From Schaalia odontolytica (lineage in GTDB: Bacteria > Actinomycetota > Actinomycetes > Actinomycetales > Actinomycetaceae), in NCBI RefSeq assembly GCF_024584435.1, contig NZ_CP102197.1, positions 1,922,001 through 1,986,000 on the forward strand: 64,000 bases of DNA, written 5' to 3'. The notes beneath the pieces are model-generated. The model searched no databases. It saw only the letters and a list, made by a program, of their open reading frames with translations, and was not told where the DNA came from. Of this stretch, positions 35,422 to 44,440 are shown piece by piece. The stretch's first letter is position 1. Each line of letters starts with the position of its first letter. Both the position numbers and the translations under genes were made by a program.

Positions 35422-36246
35422 TCAGTCGCGACGCGGCTCTATCCGAATCAGGTCGGGGTCGAATTTCACGTGACCGGGCGTGATGGGCTCGATGGTCACC
35501 GTCACCAGCTCGTCCACGAGCATCCGGCGGCGGTCCACGTCCAACACCTTCCACTTCGCCTCGACCACCTCGCGGCGCTCCGCGGTGCCGACCGGCTCCT
35601 CGACGTCCGCGAGCAGCTTCGCCGCCGCCGACACCGAACGGTCGAGCAGCTCCGCGTCGATCTCGTCGATGCGGGCCTTCACGTCGTTGATCGCTGCCGT
35701 TATCTCCAGGACCGGCTGATGGATGTCGCGCAGCAGCGGGCTCAGCTCCTTCACCCGATCGACCAGGGCGTTCCGCTCCGTCAGCAGCTCCTCGCGATCC
35801 GGCCCATCGTCCTCCTGTGGCATCACGAGGTCGTGCACGTCCACCGAGGACAGACGCGTGAGCACCGCCTCGGTGACCATCGCATCGACGGGCTCGCGCT
35901 GGCGGGTGAGATGGAACTGCTCGCCGCAGCGGTACGTCGGCTGCTTGCGGCTGTTCGTCCCTGAGACGAGCGTCGCGCCGCACTTCCCGCACAGCCCGAT
36001 CGTGGACAGGAGATACTTCGGCTGGTTCCCCTGCCTCGCCGACCTCCGCACGTTGTCCTCCAGCTTCGCCACCGCGGCCCGCCACGTCTGCTCGCCGACG
36101 ATGGGCGGGAACGCCTCGCCCTGAACCGGGTACAGCTCGCCCGACGCGTAGTGCTTGATGTAGCCACAGTAAAGCGGGTTCGCGAGCAGGTAGCGCACAG
36201 CATCGACGGAGAACTCCGACCCACGCGCGGTGAAGTGACCGGCGCT
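35422..36246 (-). pseudogene. Large serine recombinase lacking its catalytic domain
   Basis: About 275 residues of the C-terminal part: Recombinase-domain core (LNSAGHFTARGSEFSVD, LLANPLYCGYIK), zinc ribbon (CGKCGATL then YRCG), and the long coiled-coil segment to IEPRRD. The N-terminal resolvase domain with the active serine (some 180-200 residues) is missing: upstream of 36246 the frame runs into the truncated tRNA. The junction is a shared 10-mer GTTCAGGTCC that encodes part of DLN here and the anticodon loop in the tRNA. It cannot catalyse recombination alone. Confidence 0.88.
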
Positions 36247-36299
36247 GTTCAGGTCCGTGTTCCAGTGATGGAGTGGGGGTTCAACTCCCCCCTCGCGCA
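36247..36299 (+). pseudogene. Truncated tRNA-Leu (anticodon loop to 3' end)
   Basis: Identical to the 3' part of the tRNA-Leu gene at 27144 from its anticodon loop through the discriminator base; the 5' acceptor strand, D-arm and 5' anticodon strand are missing. It cannot fold as a tRNA. Confidence 0.93.
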
Positions 36300-36310
36300 C
36301 GATGAGATCA

Positions 36311-36342
36311 CAGATCCTTCGGGGTCTGCGATTTTTGTTTTT
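36311..36342 (+). terminator. Terminator copy after truncated tRNA
   Basis: CAGATCC-TTCG-GGGTCTG stem (one G-T pair) followed by CGATTTTTGTTTTT. Diverged homologue of the terminator at 27233; it may now stop plus-strand readthrough from the plasmid region. Confidence 0.7.
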
Positions 36343-36440
36343 CGCCGTGTGTGGTGGTGGCGCGCTCGGGCAGGCGACGTGCTCCCCGAAGGGGTAGTGG
36401 TGGGGTGCCTTGGCTGGCACGGCTAGTGTTTTGGAGGTGG

Positions 36441-36520
36441 GCGCTGCACCCTTTAGGGGGCGCTGCACCCGATCAGAAGGGGTGTTATGCATACTGATCG
36501 GGTGTAGTGCCCGTGTGAAC
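36441..36520 (+). repeat. Dispersed palindromic element, copy 3
   Basis: CACCCGATC (36466-36474) and GATCGGGTG (36496-36504) with a 21-base spacer; preceded by a GCTGCACCCTTTAGGGGG block. Differs from copy 2 at a few positions, including one in the conserved spacer. Confidence 0.75.
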
Positions 36521-36618
36521 AAGGGTAATCACGGGCCTGTGTGCCGTTTGACGCGCGTAAAGCGAGGGGGCGGCGCCCAGGTGCCCCGCTCCTATCTCGC
36601 ATCCCACACCCGATATGG

Positions 36619-36653
36619 TTGAAGATTCAACTGGATGGTCGTAGGCTGACGCC
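36619..36653 (+). promoter_or_regulatory. Monooxygenase promoter, probably leaderless
   Basis: TTGAAG (36619-36624), 17-bp spacer, TAGGCT (36642-36647), then six bases to the ATG. No ribosome site. The same promoter is duplicated in front of the fragment at 28261. Confidence 0.6.
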
Positions 36654-37745
36654 ATGAAGTACTTTGGATTCCTCAGCTTCGGCCACTACTCGAACGGCCC
36701 TCGACACGGCATAACCGCTGCCCAGTCCCTGCACCAGGCGATCGACCTTGCGGTTGCTGCCGACGAGATCGGCGTCAACGGTGCGTTCTTCCGCGTCCAT
36801 CACTACGCGCCCCAGGCGGCTGCACCCATGCCCCTCCTGTCGGCCATCGCCGCGCGCACCAAGGCCATCGAAGTCGGCACCGGCGTCATCGACATGCGAT
36901 ACGAGAACCCCCTCTACCTGGCGGAGGAGGCGGCCGCCCTTGACCTCATCGCCGATGGGCGCACCGCGCTGGGCGTGTCCCGCGGCGCACCCGAAATCGC
37001 CCAGAGGGGCTGGGAGGCCTTCGGCTACCGCTCCGAGGATCCTCGCGGATCGGATCTCGCTCGCGCTCACTACGAACGCTTCCTCGACGCCGTCGCCGCC
37101 GTTCCCATGGCCGAGGCCGCGCCCCTGCACGAGCAGTACCCGACGCAGCTCACCCCGGGAACGCCGCTGCCCATCCTTCCGTACTCTGAGGGGCTGCGAC
37201 GCCGGATCTGGTACGGGGCAGGATCCAACGCCTCGGCGGTCCAGGCGGCACGCGACGGCGTCAACCTCATGAGCTCGACCCTGGTCTTCGAGCACGGGGA
37301 CAAGCCTTTCGGTGACATCCAGGCCGAGCAGCTGCGCGCCTACCGCCGGGCGTGGGCCGAGGCCGGCCACGACTGGACGCCCCGAGTGTCGGTCTCGCGC
37401 TCGATCTTCCCCCTGCTCTCCCGGCGCGACGCGGGCCTGTACGGCCTGAGCGCATCCGGAGATCAGGTCGGCCACCTCGACTCGGGCATCGCGACTTTCG
37501 GGCGCACGTACGCGGCCGACCCCGACACCCTCATCACGCAGCTGAGTCAGGACCGGGCGCTCGCGGAAGCCGACACCCTGCTGCTGACCATCCCCAACCA
37601 GCTCGGGTTCGACGAAAATTGGTCGATCATCCGTAACTTCGCGGAGCATGTGGCGCCCGCCCTCGGGTGGGAGTCGGCCCGCCCCGGACAGGTCGCCTCG
37701 GGTTACCCGATCGGCGACGCCGCGCGCGAGGCCGAGGCCGACTGA
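36654..37745 (+). CDS. LLM class flavin-dependent oxidoreductase
   Basis: Luciferase-like monooxygenase family, 363 aa, FMN/F420-dependent TIM barrel. N-terminal MKYFGFLSFGHYSNGP, the LAVAADEIGVNGAFFRVHHY segment, VGTGVIDMRYENPLYLAEEAA and GRTALGVSRGAPE are typical. Substrate unknown. Its 5' end (first 82 codons and promoter) is the right arm of the duplication; the gene itself is complete. No operon partner is evident: the next gene starts 119 bp downstream. Confidence 0.9.
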   Translation: MKYFGFLSFGHYSNGPRHGITAAQSLHQAIDLAVAADEIGVNGAFFRVHHYAPQAAAPMPLLSAIAARTKAIEVGTGVIDMRYENPLYLAEEAAALDLIADGRTALGVSRGAPEIAQRGWEAFGYRSEDPRGSDLARAHYERFLDAVAAVPMAEAAPLHEQYPTQLTPGTPLPILPYSEGLRRRIWYGAGSNASAVQAARDGVNLMSSTLVFEHGDKPFGDIQAEQLRAYRRAWAEAGHDWTPRVSVSRSIFPLLSRRDAGLYGLSASGDQVGHLDSGIATFGRTYAADPDTLITQLSQDRALAEADTLLLTIPNQLGFDENWSIIRNFAEHVAPALGWESARPGQVASGYPIGDAAREAEAD

Positions 37746-37864
37746 GCGAGTGATCGTCACTCCGGGGCGGGCACGCCGAGCCACCCGCCCCGGCTTCACA
37801 TTTTGTGTGCGCTGGCATACACTGGTTGGACATTATCCAAGCAAGACGATGAGGTCTTCCCATA

Positions 37865-39331
37865 ATGGCTCGACGCTCCAGGGGCGCGGTGTCAATCAAT
37901 CCGCGTTCCGCCCAGAACATGTCCACGCGACCTGCAGGCTTCTCCAAGAAGAAAGCGGTGTTCAACCCGGTCAAGGCACTGGGTGTCCTGGGCGCACTGG
38001 CCTCCATCACCACCTGCCTCGTCATCCAGCTCCCCGGCCTGGACGCGGCGGGCACGCGGATGTTCGGGATCTTCCTAGCCGCCATCCTCCTGTGGGTGAC
38101 CGAGGCCGTGCCCCTGGCGGGCACGGCGGTACTCGTCATCTTCCTGGAGGTCCTGCTCATCTCCGACCATGCGCTCCTCAGCGTCGGCGAGGGTGCCCCC
38201 GCCTACACGAAGTTCTTCGGCGCGCTCGCAAACCCCGTGATCATCCTGTTCCTTGGCGGCTTTATGGTGGCCGACGGAGCGGCGAAGTACAAGCTTGACC
38301 GGGCGCTGTCCGCGGTCCTCCTGCGGCCTTTCATCGGCAAACCTCGCCTGACGGTCCTGGGCGTCATGCTGATCACCGCCATCATGAGCATGTTCATGTC
38401 TAACACTGCGACGACCGCGACCATGTTTGCCGTCATGATGCCCGTCATCATGGCCCTGCCCGAGGGCAAGGCGCGCACGGGCATCGCCCTGTCCATCCCG
38501 GTGGCCGCGAACGTGGGGGGCATGGGAACCCCGGTGGGTACGCCTCCCAACGCCATCGCGCTGGGGGCGTTGGAGAACGCGGGGGTGAGCGTGACCTTCC
38601 TGCAGTGGATGCTCGCGGCAGTCCCCCTCATGCTGGTGCTCCTGGCCCTGTCGTGGGCGTTCATCGCGTGGCGCTACATCCCCGCCGACGCGAGCTTTGA
38701 CATCGACACCTCGGCTCGCTTCGAGAAGTCACGCAACGCGATCATCTTCTACGCGGTCGCGGGTGCGACGATCCTGCTGTGGATGACCGAGTCGCTCCAC
38801 CACATCTCCTCCAACGTCGTCGGCTTCCTGCCGGTCGTGGTCCTCTTGATGACGAAGGTCATGAGCGGCGATGACCTGCGTGCCCTGGACTGGCCCGTCC
38901 TGTGGCTCGTCGCCGGTGGCATCGCCCTCGGATCCGGGGTGGCCGCGACCGGCCTCGACAAGTGGATGCTCGGCTCCATCCAGTGGGCGTCGATCCCGGG
39001 AGCCCTGCTGATCCTCGTGCTCGCGCTCGTCGGGTGGGTGACCTCGAACGTCATCTCGCACTCGGCCTCGGCGAACCTCCTCATCCCCATGGGCATGGGC
39101 CTGGCGACGAGCGTGTCGACCAGCGCAGCCGAAATCGCCATCGTCATCGCGCTGGGCTGCTCCCTGGGCATGTGCCTGCCCATCTCGACCCCGCCGAACG
39201 CGATCGCCTACTCGACCGGAACCACGCCGACGCGAGAGATGGTGGTCGTCGGCGTCGTGGTGGGCCTCGTGGGCATCATCCTCCTGGCGTTCGTCGCGCC
39301 GCTCACGTGGGGTGCGATCGGGGTGATGTGA
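37865..39331 (+). CDS. DASS/SLC13-type anion (dicarboxylate or sulfate) transporter
   Basis: Sodium-coupled or proton-coupled anion importer, 488 aa, 11-12 helices. Both Ser-Asn-Thr type ion/substrate loops are recognisable: MSNTATTATM followed by GGMGTPVGTPPNAI, and NVISHSASANLLIP followed by CLPISTPPNAIAYSTG. The N-terminus is a 40-residue basic leader; an internal ATG at 37919 is an alternative start. It is followed after one base by the histidine kinase gene, so transport and sensing are probably co-transcribed. Confidence 0.9.
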   Translation: MARRSRGAVSINPRSAQNMSTRPAGFSKKKAVFNPVKALGVLGALASITTCLVIQLPGLDAAGTRMFGIFLAAILLWVTEAVPLAGTAVLVIFLEVLLISDHALLSVGEGAPAYTKFFGALANPVIILFLGGFMVADGAAKYKLDRALSAVLLRPFIGKPRLTVLGVMLITAIMSMFMSNTATTATMFAVMMPVIMALPEGKARTGIALSIPVAANVGGMGTPVGTPPNAIALGALENAGVSVTFLQWMLAAVPLMLVLLALSWAFIAWRYIPADASFDIDTSARFEKSRNAIIFYAVAGATILLWMTESLHHISSNVVGFLPVVVLLMTKVMSGDDLRALDWPVLWLVAGGIALGSGVAATGLDKWMLGSIQWASIPGALLILVLALVGWVTSNVISHSASANLLIPMGMGLATSVSTSAAEIAIVIALGCSLGMCLPISTPPNAIAYSTGTTPTREMVVVGVVVGLVGIILLAFVAPLTWGAIGVM

Positions 39332-39332
39332 C

Positions 39333-41441
39333 GTGCCAGGTGACGAGGCGGTGGTCCGCTCGGACGCTGCGGACCGGCCCAGGCCGGGGCTGGCCTGCGG
39401 GTGGACGCGCGGCCCCATGGCGGGCGATGCCTCGGTGCTGGCCCGCACGGACGTGTGCAGCGGCGGACACAGGAGGGGGCACCCCATCCACCTGCTGGTC
39501 GTCGGCGACAATTCGCGGTCGATAGCCGCTCCGGTGACCCGAGACCTGGCCGACGCCTTCCCCGGGCTCTGCTTGGACAGGGTGGAGGGTGTGGCCGACC
39601 TCGCGGAATACGGCGCGAGCCTGAGGGTGGGCGACCACGTTCTCATGGGTCTGGTCACCTCCGAGGTGGACGACATTGACGCGCTGATCGACCGAGCCGG
39701 TGCGATCCCGGCGCTGCGTGGCATGCAGTGGGTGGTCGTCACGGACGCGGCCGAGCACAGGGACCTCACCCGGTGCATGCAGTCGGGCGCCCTGTCCTCG
39801 GTGCTGAAGTCCCCGTGGACGTTGCCGCTCCTGGCAGGCCAGGCGTACTCGACGATGGTGCGCTACCTGCGCGGATGCGGATACTCGGAGAGCCAGATCC
39901 GATTCCTCATCGCCGACCCCCCGCCCTTCGCGGTTCAAGGACCCCTCCTGGAGGGGCTCGACCGAGACGAGCGAGAGGTGGTCATGGAGCTCCTGGCGGG
40001 CGTTGAGAGGGTCCTCGGACACCGCCCGCGCCTGGTCGTGCCGGGGGGAACCCAGTTGGTCACCCAGGGGGAGCCCGTCTGGGCCGTCTACCTCGTGCTC
40101 GACGGGAGGGTGTCCCTGCACCGGGACTCGGCGAGGGGCGAGGTTCTCGCCCACCTGGCGTCCTCCGGTCCGCTCATCGGTCTCGTGTCCCTGGCTCGCG
40201 CCGAGAACGCGTTCTTCACGGGCACGACGATGGGGGAGGCGACCCTCGTGCGTCTGACGACCGAGCAACTACAGATCGTCATCTCCGAGGACCCCTCCAT
40301 CGGCGCCACCCTGACGGCCCTCGCAATCCGTTCCCTGACCCGGCGCCTCATGAGGGCCGAGGACCTGCACCTGGAGAATGCGATGCTCGCCGAGGACCTC
40401 GAGGCTCAGAAAGAGGCACTGGCCGCCACCCTGGAGGACCTGCGTGCCACGCGGGCCGAGCTCGTCGAGCGGGCGCGCTTCGCGATGCTCGGCGAGCTCA
40501 GCGCCGGCATCGCCCACGAACTCAACAACCCCGTGACCGCTCTGGTGCGGGCCGCCAAGCACCTCCACGAGGACGTCGATGCGGTCCTGGCGTCCCCGGC
40601 CGCGGCCTCGTCGCGGGAGGCGATGGCGCGCGCCCTGACCGCGCCGCCGCGCTCGACCTCCGTCGAACGCGCCCTCATTAAGGAGCTCCTGCCCGTCGTC
40701 GGCGATCGCACGGTGGCACGCCGCCTGGTTCGCGCCGGAGTGCAGGGGGCGGACGGTGCCCGCGCGCTCGCGCGCACCCCCGGAGGCATCGACGCCTACG
40801 AGGCGGGGGCGCGCCTGGGAGGGGCTCTGCGATCCGTGCTCGCCGCCTCCGACCGCGTCATCGAGCTGACGCAGTCCCTGAAGGGCTACGCGCGTCCCGA
40901 CACCGAGGACCTCAGGCCCGTCGACGTGCGCGACGGCATTGACGACGTTCTGCGCCTCACCGCGCACCGGGTGAGGGGCATCCGCATCGACTGCGACTAC
41001 GAGGACGTTCCGCCCGTCTACGCTCACCCCGCGAAGCTGCAGCAGGTCTGGACGAACCTCATCGTCAACGCCGCCGAAGCCATCGAGGACGAGTGCGCCG
41101 ACAAGGCCGCCGCCGCGGAGCGCGACGGCACGATCCCCGAGCTGCCCGCCCGCGGCGAGGCGGATGCGTTGATCCGCATCACCGTGCGCCCCGCGGAGGG
41201 AGGCGTGAGCGTCACGATCAGCGACAACGGCCCCGGCATTGACCCGGCAATAGTCGACAAGATCATGGAGCCCCACTTCACGACCAAGGCGGGGCGCATC
41301 AGATTCGGTCTGGGCATGGGCATGTCCATCGTCCGAACCATCATCGCCGACCACGGGGGCTGCCTCGCGATCGACACACACCCGGGGTCCACGATCATGC
41401 GGATCCTGCTGCCCACACAACCACACGAGGAGGAATCATGA
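39333..41441 (+). CDS. Sensor histidine kinase with receiver-like and cNMP-binding domains
   Basis: 702 aa, GTG start. Residues 50-190 form a receiver-like module (IHLLVVGDNSRSI, then VVVTDAAE and LKSPWTLP) whose usual Asp is not evident. A cyclic-nucleotide-binding fold follows at about 220-345 (LVVPGGTQLVTQGEPVWAVY, LDGRVSLHR). A coiled coil leads to the HisKA domain with phospho-acceptor His395 in GIAHELNNP, and HATPase with NLIVNAAEA, ISDNGPGID and GLGMGMSIV. No transmembrane segment is seen, so it is cytosolic. The stop overlaps the response-regulator start by ATGA. Confidence 0.88.
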   Translation: MPGDEAVVRSDAADRPRPGLACGWTRGPMAGDASVLARTDVCSGGHRRGHPIHLLVVGDNSRSIAAPVTRDLADAFPGLCLDRVEGVADLAEYGASLRVGDHVLMGLVTSEVDDIDALIDRAGAIPALRGMQWVVVTDAAEHRDLTRCMQSGALSSVLKSPWTLPLLAGQAYSTMVRYLRGCGYSESQIRFLIADPPPFAVQGPLLEGLDRDEREVVMELLAGVERVLGHRPRLVVPGGTQLVTQGEPVWAVYLVLDGRVSLHRDSARGEVLAHLASSGPLIGLVSLARAENAFFTGTTMGEATLVRLTTEQLQIVISEDPSIGATLTALAIRSLTRRLMRAEDLHLENAMLAEDLEAQKEALAATLEDLRATRAELVERARFAMLGELSAGIAHELNNPVTALVRAAKHLHEDVDAVLASPAAASSREAMARALTAPPRSTSVERALIKELLPVVGDRTVARRLVRAGVQGADGARALARTPGGIDAYEAGARLGGALRSVLAASDRVIELTQSLKGYARPDTEDLRPVDVRDGIDDVLRLTAHRVRGIRIDCDYEDVPPVYAHPAKLQQVWTNLIVNAAEAIEDECADKAAAAERDGTIPELPARGEADALIRITVRPAEGGVSVTISDNGPGIDPAIVDKIMEPHFTTKAGRIRFGLGMGMSIVRTIIADHGGCLAIDTHPGSTIMRILLPTQPHEEES

Positions 41442-41908
41442 CCCTGACAATCCTGTCCCTTGAGGATGAAGCGGACGTGCGCGACGCGCTCGAGCGCGAT
41501 CTCGAACAGTTCTGGGACAAGATCCGGCTCGAGGTCGCCGAGGATGTCGACGACGCCTGGAGCGTCATCGACGAGATCGTCGAAGACGGAGACGAGCTGG
41601 CGCTCGTGCTGTCCGACCACCGGCTACCCGGGAAGTCGGGCGTGGATTTCCTGGTGGAACTCACGAAGGATGAGCGCTTCGGTGCGACCCGGACGGTGTT
41701 GGTGACCGGCCAGGCGGACCAGTCGGACACAATCCGGGCGGTCAACCAGGCCGGCCTCGACTACTACGTCGCCAAGCCGTGGAACCCCGAGGAGCTGCGC
41801 GCGGTCGTGCGAGATCAGCTCACCGAATACGTCCTCGAGGCCGGGGTCAACCCCCTGCCCTACGTGAGCGTTCTCGACGGTGTACGCGTCATGGAGGCGA
41901 TCCGCTGA
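41438..41908 (+). CDS. Stand-alone response regulator receiver protein
   Basis: 156 aa. Receiver residues are present: acidic pair in LEDEAD, phospho-acceptor Asp60 in LSDHRLPG, Thr in LVTGQAD and Lys in VAKPW. About 35 residues follow with no DNA-binding domain, so output is likely by protein contact, possibly back to the kinase. AGGAGGA precedes the start, which overlaps the kinase stop. Confidence 0.92.
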   Translation: MTLTILSLEDEADVRDALERDLEQFWDKIRLEVAEDVDDAWSVIDEIVEDGDELALVLSDHRLPGKSGVDFLVELTKDERFGATRTVLVTGQADQSDTIRAVNQAGLDYYVAKPWNPEELRAVVRDQLTEYVLEAGVNPLPYVSVLDGVRVMEAIR

Positions 41909-41966
41909 CCGAGCGAAGTGGGCCGCCGCCCACCGACGAAGGTGAGCGGCGGCCCCGCGGCGCACC

Positions 41967-42620
41967 TCAGCTCGCGGAGGGCTGGCCCGGGTCGTTGCAC
42001 ATCGTGATGCCCTCGAAGCCGGCGGCGCCCAGGACCTGGAAGATCTCGTCGAGGAGGAGCATCGGCTCGGCGGTCCCCGCGGCGAACTCGGGGTGTCGGA
42101 TCTCGATGGCCGCCATGCCGCGCGGGTCCGTTACCGGTTCGGTGTCGAACCTCTGCGACAGCAGGGCGTTGGCCTCCTCCAGGTCGTCCGGAGACCCGAA
42201 GGCCCAGGTGACGGCCTTGTTGCCAGCACCCGTGGGCGTTCGGTGAATGTACATGCGCGTCATGAGGATGTGACGCCCGCAGCGCGGAAACACGTCGCCC
42301 ACGCGGGTGAACAGGGCGATGTCGGCCAGCTCCCCGCCCATCGAGGAATCGACCAGCGCGTACGCGTAGGCGCCGATGCCGCGCAGGGTCAGGGAATCGG
42401 CGAGCAACCCCATGACCTCGTCGCCGAAGGGCTCGGACTGAAAGTACACGCCCTCCCCGGTGGCCGGAGCATCCGGCCCCAGCAGCGAAATCTCAAAGCC
42501 CGCGTCGGCGAGCGCGTCGCGCACGAGAGCAATGTTGTGCTCGGGGAAGGGGTGCAGGGCAGCCGCGTTCGCGGCGATGCGCTCGACGAACACGTACGTG
42601 GAGAAACCAAGCTCAGGCAT
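41967..42620 (-). CDS. Conserved hypothetical protein
   Basis: Not recognised; 217 aa from the ATG at 42620 (MPELGFSTYVFVERIAAN); an in-frame start at 42644 would add eight residues and leaves 9 bp to the nitroreductase stop. No transmembrane segment or signal. Composition is that of a folded soluble alpha/beta protein, with repeated acidic loops. It lies directly downstream of the nitroreductase gene, so the two are probably one transcript. Confidence 0.7.
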   Translation of the reverse strand: MPELGFSTYVFVERIAANAAALHPFPEHNIALVRDALADAGFEISLLGPDAPATGEGVYFQSEPFGDEVMGLLADSLTLRGIGAYAYALVDSSMGGELADIALFTRVGDVFPRCGRHILMTRMYIHRTPTGAGNKAVTWAFGSPDDLEEANALLSQRFDTEPVTDPRGMAAIEIRHPEFAAGTAEPMLLLDEIFQVLGAAGFEGITMCNDPGQPSAS

Positions 42621-42653
42621 GCCCCAATTGTACGAGGCCGTCAACGAAGGGAG

Positions 42654-43403
42654 TCAGCGCAGGCACAGCCCCTGTTCGTGCAGGACCTCAAGGATGGGGG
42701 ACACGTGCGCGCCGCCCACCCCGATGCTGGTGCCCACTAGGTGCGTGAAGGACTCCAGGCGCGAACCGCTGCGCAGGTCGTAGTACTCGGTGACCTCGCG
42801 GTCGTAGTCGGCCAGCAGCTCCGCGTAGGACTCCACGCGCGGGTACGTGTTGCGCGCGGTCATCACAGAAAGGGGCAGGCGCGGCTTCCGACCCGGCTCC
42901 TGGTCCGAGTGGCCCACGAGGAGCCCCACGATTGGGAAGGTCAGCTCCGGCAGCTTCAGCGCCTGAACGACCGAGCGCGGGTCTGCGAGGATAGAACCCA
43001 GGTAGACGGTGCCCAGCCCCATGGACTCGGCGGCCACCACCACGTTTTGCGCGGCCAGCAGCGCGTCTTCCGCCGCCGTGAGGAACAGGTTCATCGAGGA
43101 CAGGGCCTCGGAGGAAATCCCCTGTTCGGCGCGGATACGGCTGTTGCGGTACAGGTCAGCGAGGAAGATGAAGAGATCGCCCTTCGTGCCGCCCACGTAG
43201 GGCTGACCGGATGCCGTGCCAATCGCCTCGCGGACCTGCGGGTCGGTGATGTGCAGGATCGTGCAGGACTGCAGGTAGGAGGAGGTGGCGGTGTGTCGGG
43301 CCACGTCCATGAGCGTGGCGACCTCGGCCTCCGTGAGGGGCTGGTCCTTGTAGGCGCGGATCGTGCGGTGTGCCAGCTGCAGGGCAATGGTGTCGTTTGT
43401 CAT
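42654..43403 (-). CDS. NADPH-dependent nitroreductase / flavin reductase (NfsA-FRP type)
   Basis: FMN enzyme reducing nitro compounds or flavins, 249 aa. Typical features: HRTIRAYKDQPLTEAEV at the N-terminus, TATSSYLQSCTILHI with Ser/Gln contacting FMN, AAQNVVVAAESMGLGTVYLG, and the FRP-type PIVGLLVGHSDQEPGRKPRLP. The ATG at 43403 is six bases after a -10-like TAGAAT on the minus strand, so the mRNA may be leaderless. Divergent from the hydrolase gene with only 23 bases between start codons. Confidence 0.88.
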   Translation of the reverse strand: MTNDTIALQLAHRTIRAYKDQPLTEAEVATLMDVARHTATSSYLQSCTILHITDPQVREAIGTASGQPYVGGTKGDLFIFLADLYRNSRIRAEQGISSEALSSMNLFLTAAEDALLAAQNVVVAAESMGLGTVYLGSILADPRSVVQALKLPELTFPIVGLLVGHSDQEPGRKPRLPLSVMTARNTYPRVESYAELLADYDREVTEYYDLRSGSRLESFTHLVGTSIGVGGAHVSPILEVLHEQGLCLR

Positions 43404-43426
43404 GCGTTCATTCTACGATTGACGGT
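43404..43426. promoter_or_regulatory. Compact divergent promoter with overlapping -10 elements
   Basis: Minus-strand TAGAAT (43410-43415) and plus-strand TACGAT (43414-43419) share two bases. They stand six and seven bases from the start codons of the nitroreductase and hydrolase genes. The -35 regions would lie inside the opposite genes. Confidence 0.55.
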
Positions 43427-44362
43427 GTGAAACGAATCGAGCCATTTGGTCCCTTTGTGCTGCCGGCCGACGTGACTCCCGTCGCGCTTGCCGCTCCCGC
43501 GGGGGAGCTCAGCGGCCTGCTTGTCGGCCCGAGCGCCCCCTCCCTCGTGGATGGCACCCCAACAACCCGCACCGCCCCATCCCCCGGCGATGCCGGGGCG
43601 AATAGGGTCCTCCTCGTCCCCGGCTACACGGGGTCAAAGGAGGACTACGCGCCCGTCCTTCCCTTCCTGGGCCGAGACGGCTGGGACGCCCTCGCCTACT
43701 CGCAGCGAGGCCAGGGCGGTTCCGCCGCTCCCGTGGGCCTGGGTGCCTACGGGATGAGTGACTTTGTCGCGGACCTCGTCTCGATCGCCGAGGCATGGGC
43801 CGGGGCCTCGGGGCGCGTACACCTCGTGGGTCACTCCTTCGGTGGGATTGTCGCGCGCGCGGCAGTCATCGCCCGGCCTGATCTCTTCGCTTCCGTCACC
43901 CTGTTTTGCTCCGGGCGCGCCGTCTACGACTGGATGAACACCCTCCCGGTTCTCGACCCCCTGCCCGTGGGCGAGGGGGCACGCGAGCAGGTGCTGCGCG
44001 CCTACTTCCCGGACATGACGCTCACCGAACCCGCGGTTGGCTGGGCGGAGTTTCAGCGCGTGCGAGCCCTGGCAACCTCCTCGGAGAACCTTGTGGGAAT
44101 TGCGCGGATACTCTCCGAATTGCGTCCCGACACCCCCGCGCTCGCGGCTACGGGTGTTCCCGTCCATGTCTTGTACGGGGATCAGGACGAGATTTGGCCG
44201 CCGTCGTGGTACGCGCAGGAGGCCTCGGAGCTGGGTGCCCGCGAGAGCGTCATCCGGGGCGGAACGCACAGCCCGCAGCTGCAGTTCCCCGACCAGTGGG
44301 CGCGCCTGGCGAGCGGATTCTGGTCTGACGTGGAGTCGGGGTCGCTGGTCTGGTCCCTGTGA
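43427..44362 (+). CDS. Alpha/beta hydrolase
   Basis: Serine hydrolase of unknown substrate, 311 aa from GTG 43427 (MKRIEPFGPFVLP); the longer frame from 43370 overlaps the divergent gene. Catalytic elements: nucleophile elbow GHSFGG, acid in LYGDQDEIW, and His in GGTHSPQLQ; oxyanion region LVPGYTGSKED. Length and the cap between nucleophile and acid fit the AB hydrolase_1 family. Confidence 0.88.
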   Translation: MKRIEPFGPFVLPADVTPVALAAPAGELSGLLVGPSAPSLVDGTPTTRTAPSPGDAGANRVLLVPGYTGSKEDYAPVLPFLGRDGWDALAYSQRGQGGSAAPVGLGAYGMSDFVADLVSIAEAWAGASGRVHLVGHSFGGIVARAAVIARPDLFASVTLFCSGRAVYDWMNTLPVLDPLPVGEGAREQVLRAYFPDMTLTEPAVGWAEFQRVRALATSSENLVGIARILSELRPDTPALAATGVPVHVLYGDQDEIWPPSWYAQEASELGARESVIRGGTHSPQLQFPDQWARLASGFWSDVESGSLVWSL

Positions 44363-44440
44363 CGAACGCGGGTGTGACATCGTCCCAAAACCGTGTTTTG
44401 TGGCGCGTGGGCGTGAGCTTCGACGCTTAGTATTGGGGCC

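Larger units (their letters stand above)
36247..36901 (+). repeat. Right direct repeat flanking the integrated plasmid
   Basis: Counterpart of 27175-28508: truncated tRNA, diverged terminator, palindromic element, promoter and first 82 codons of the monooxygenase. The 36304-36592 part is diverged from the left copy and shorter; it contains no gene. Confidence 0.85.

Noticed and set aside
36247..36299. Second functional tRNA-Leu
   Set aside because: The 5' acceptor strand, D-arm and 5' anticodon strand are missing, so it cannot fold.
36247..36522. N-terminal extension of the serine recombinase frame up to 36522
   Set aside because: The extension translates the reverse of the tRNA and the palindromic element; it has no resolvase motif.
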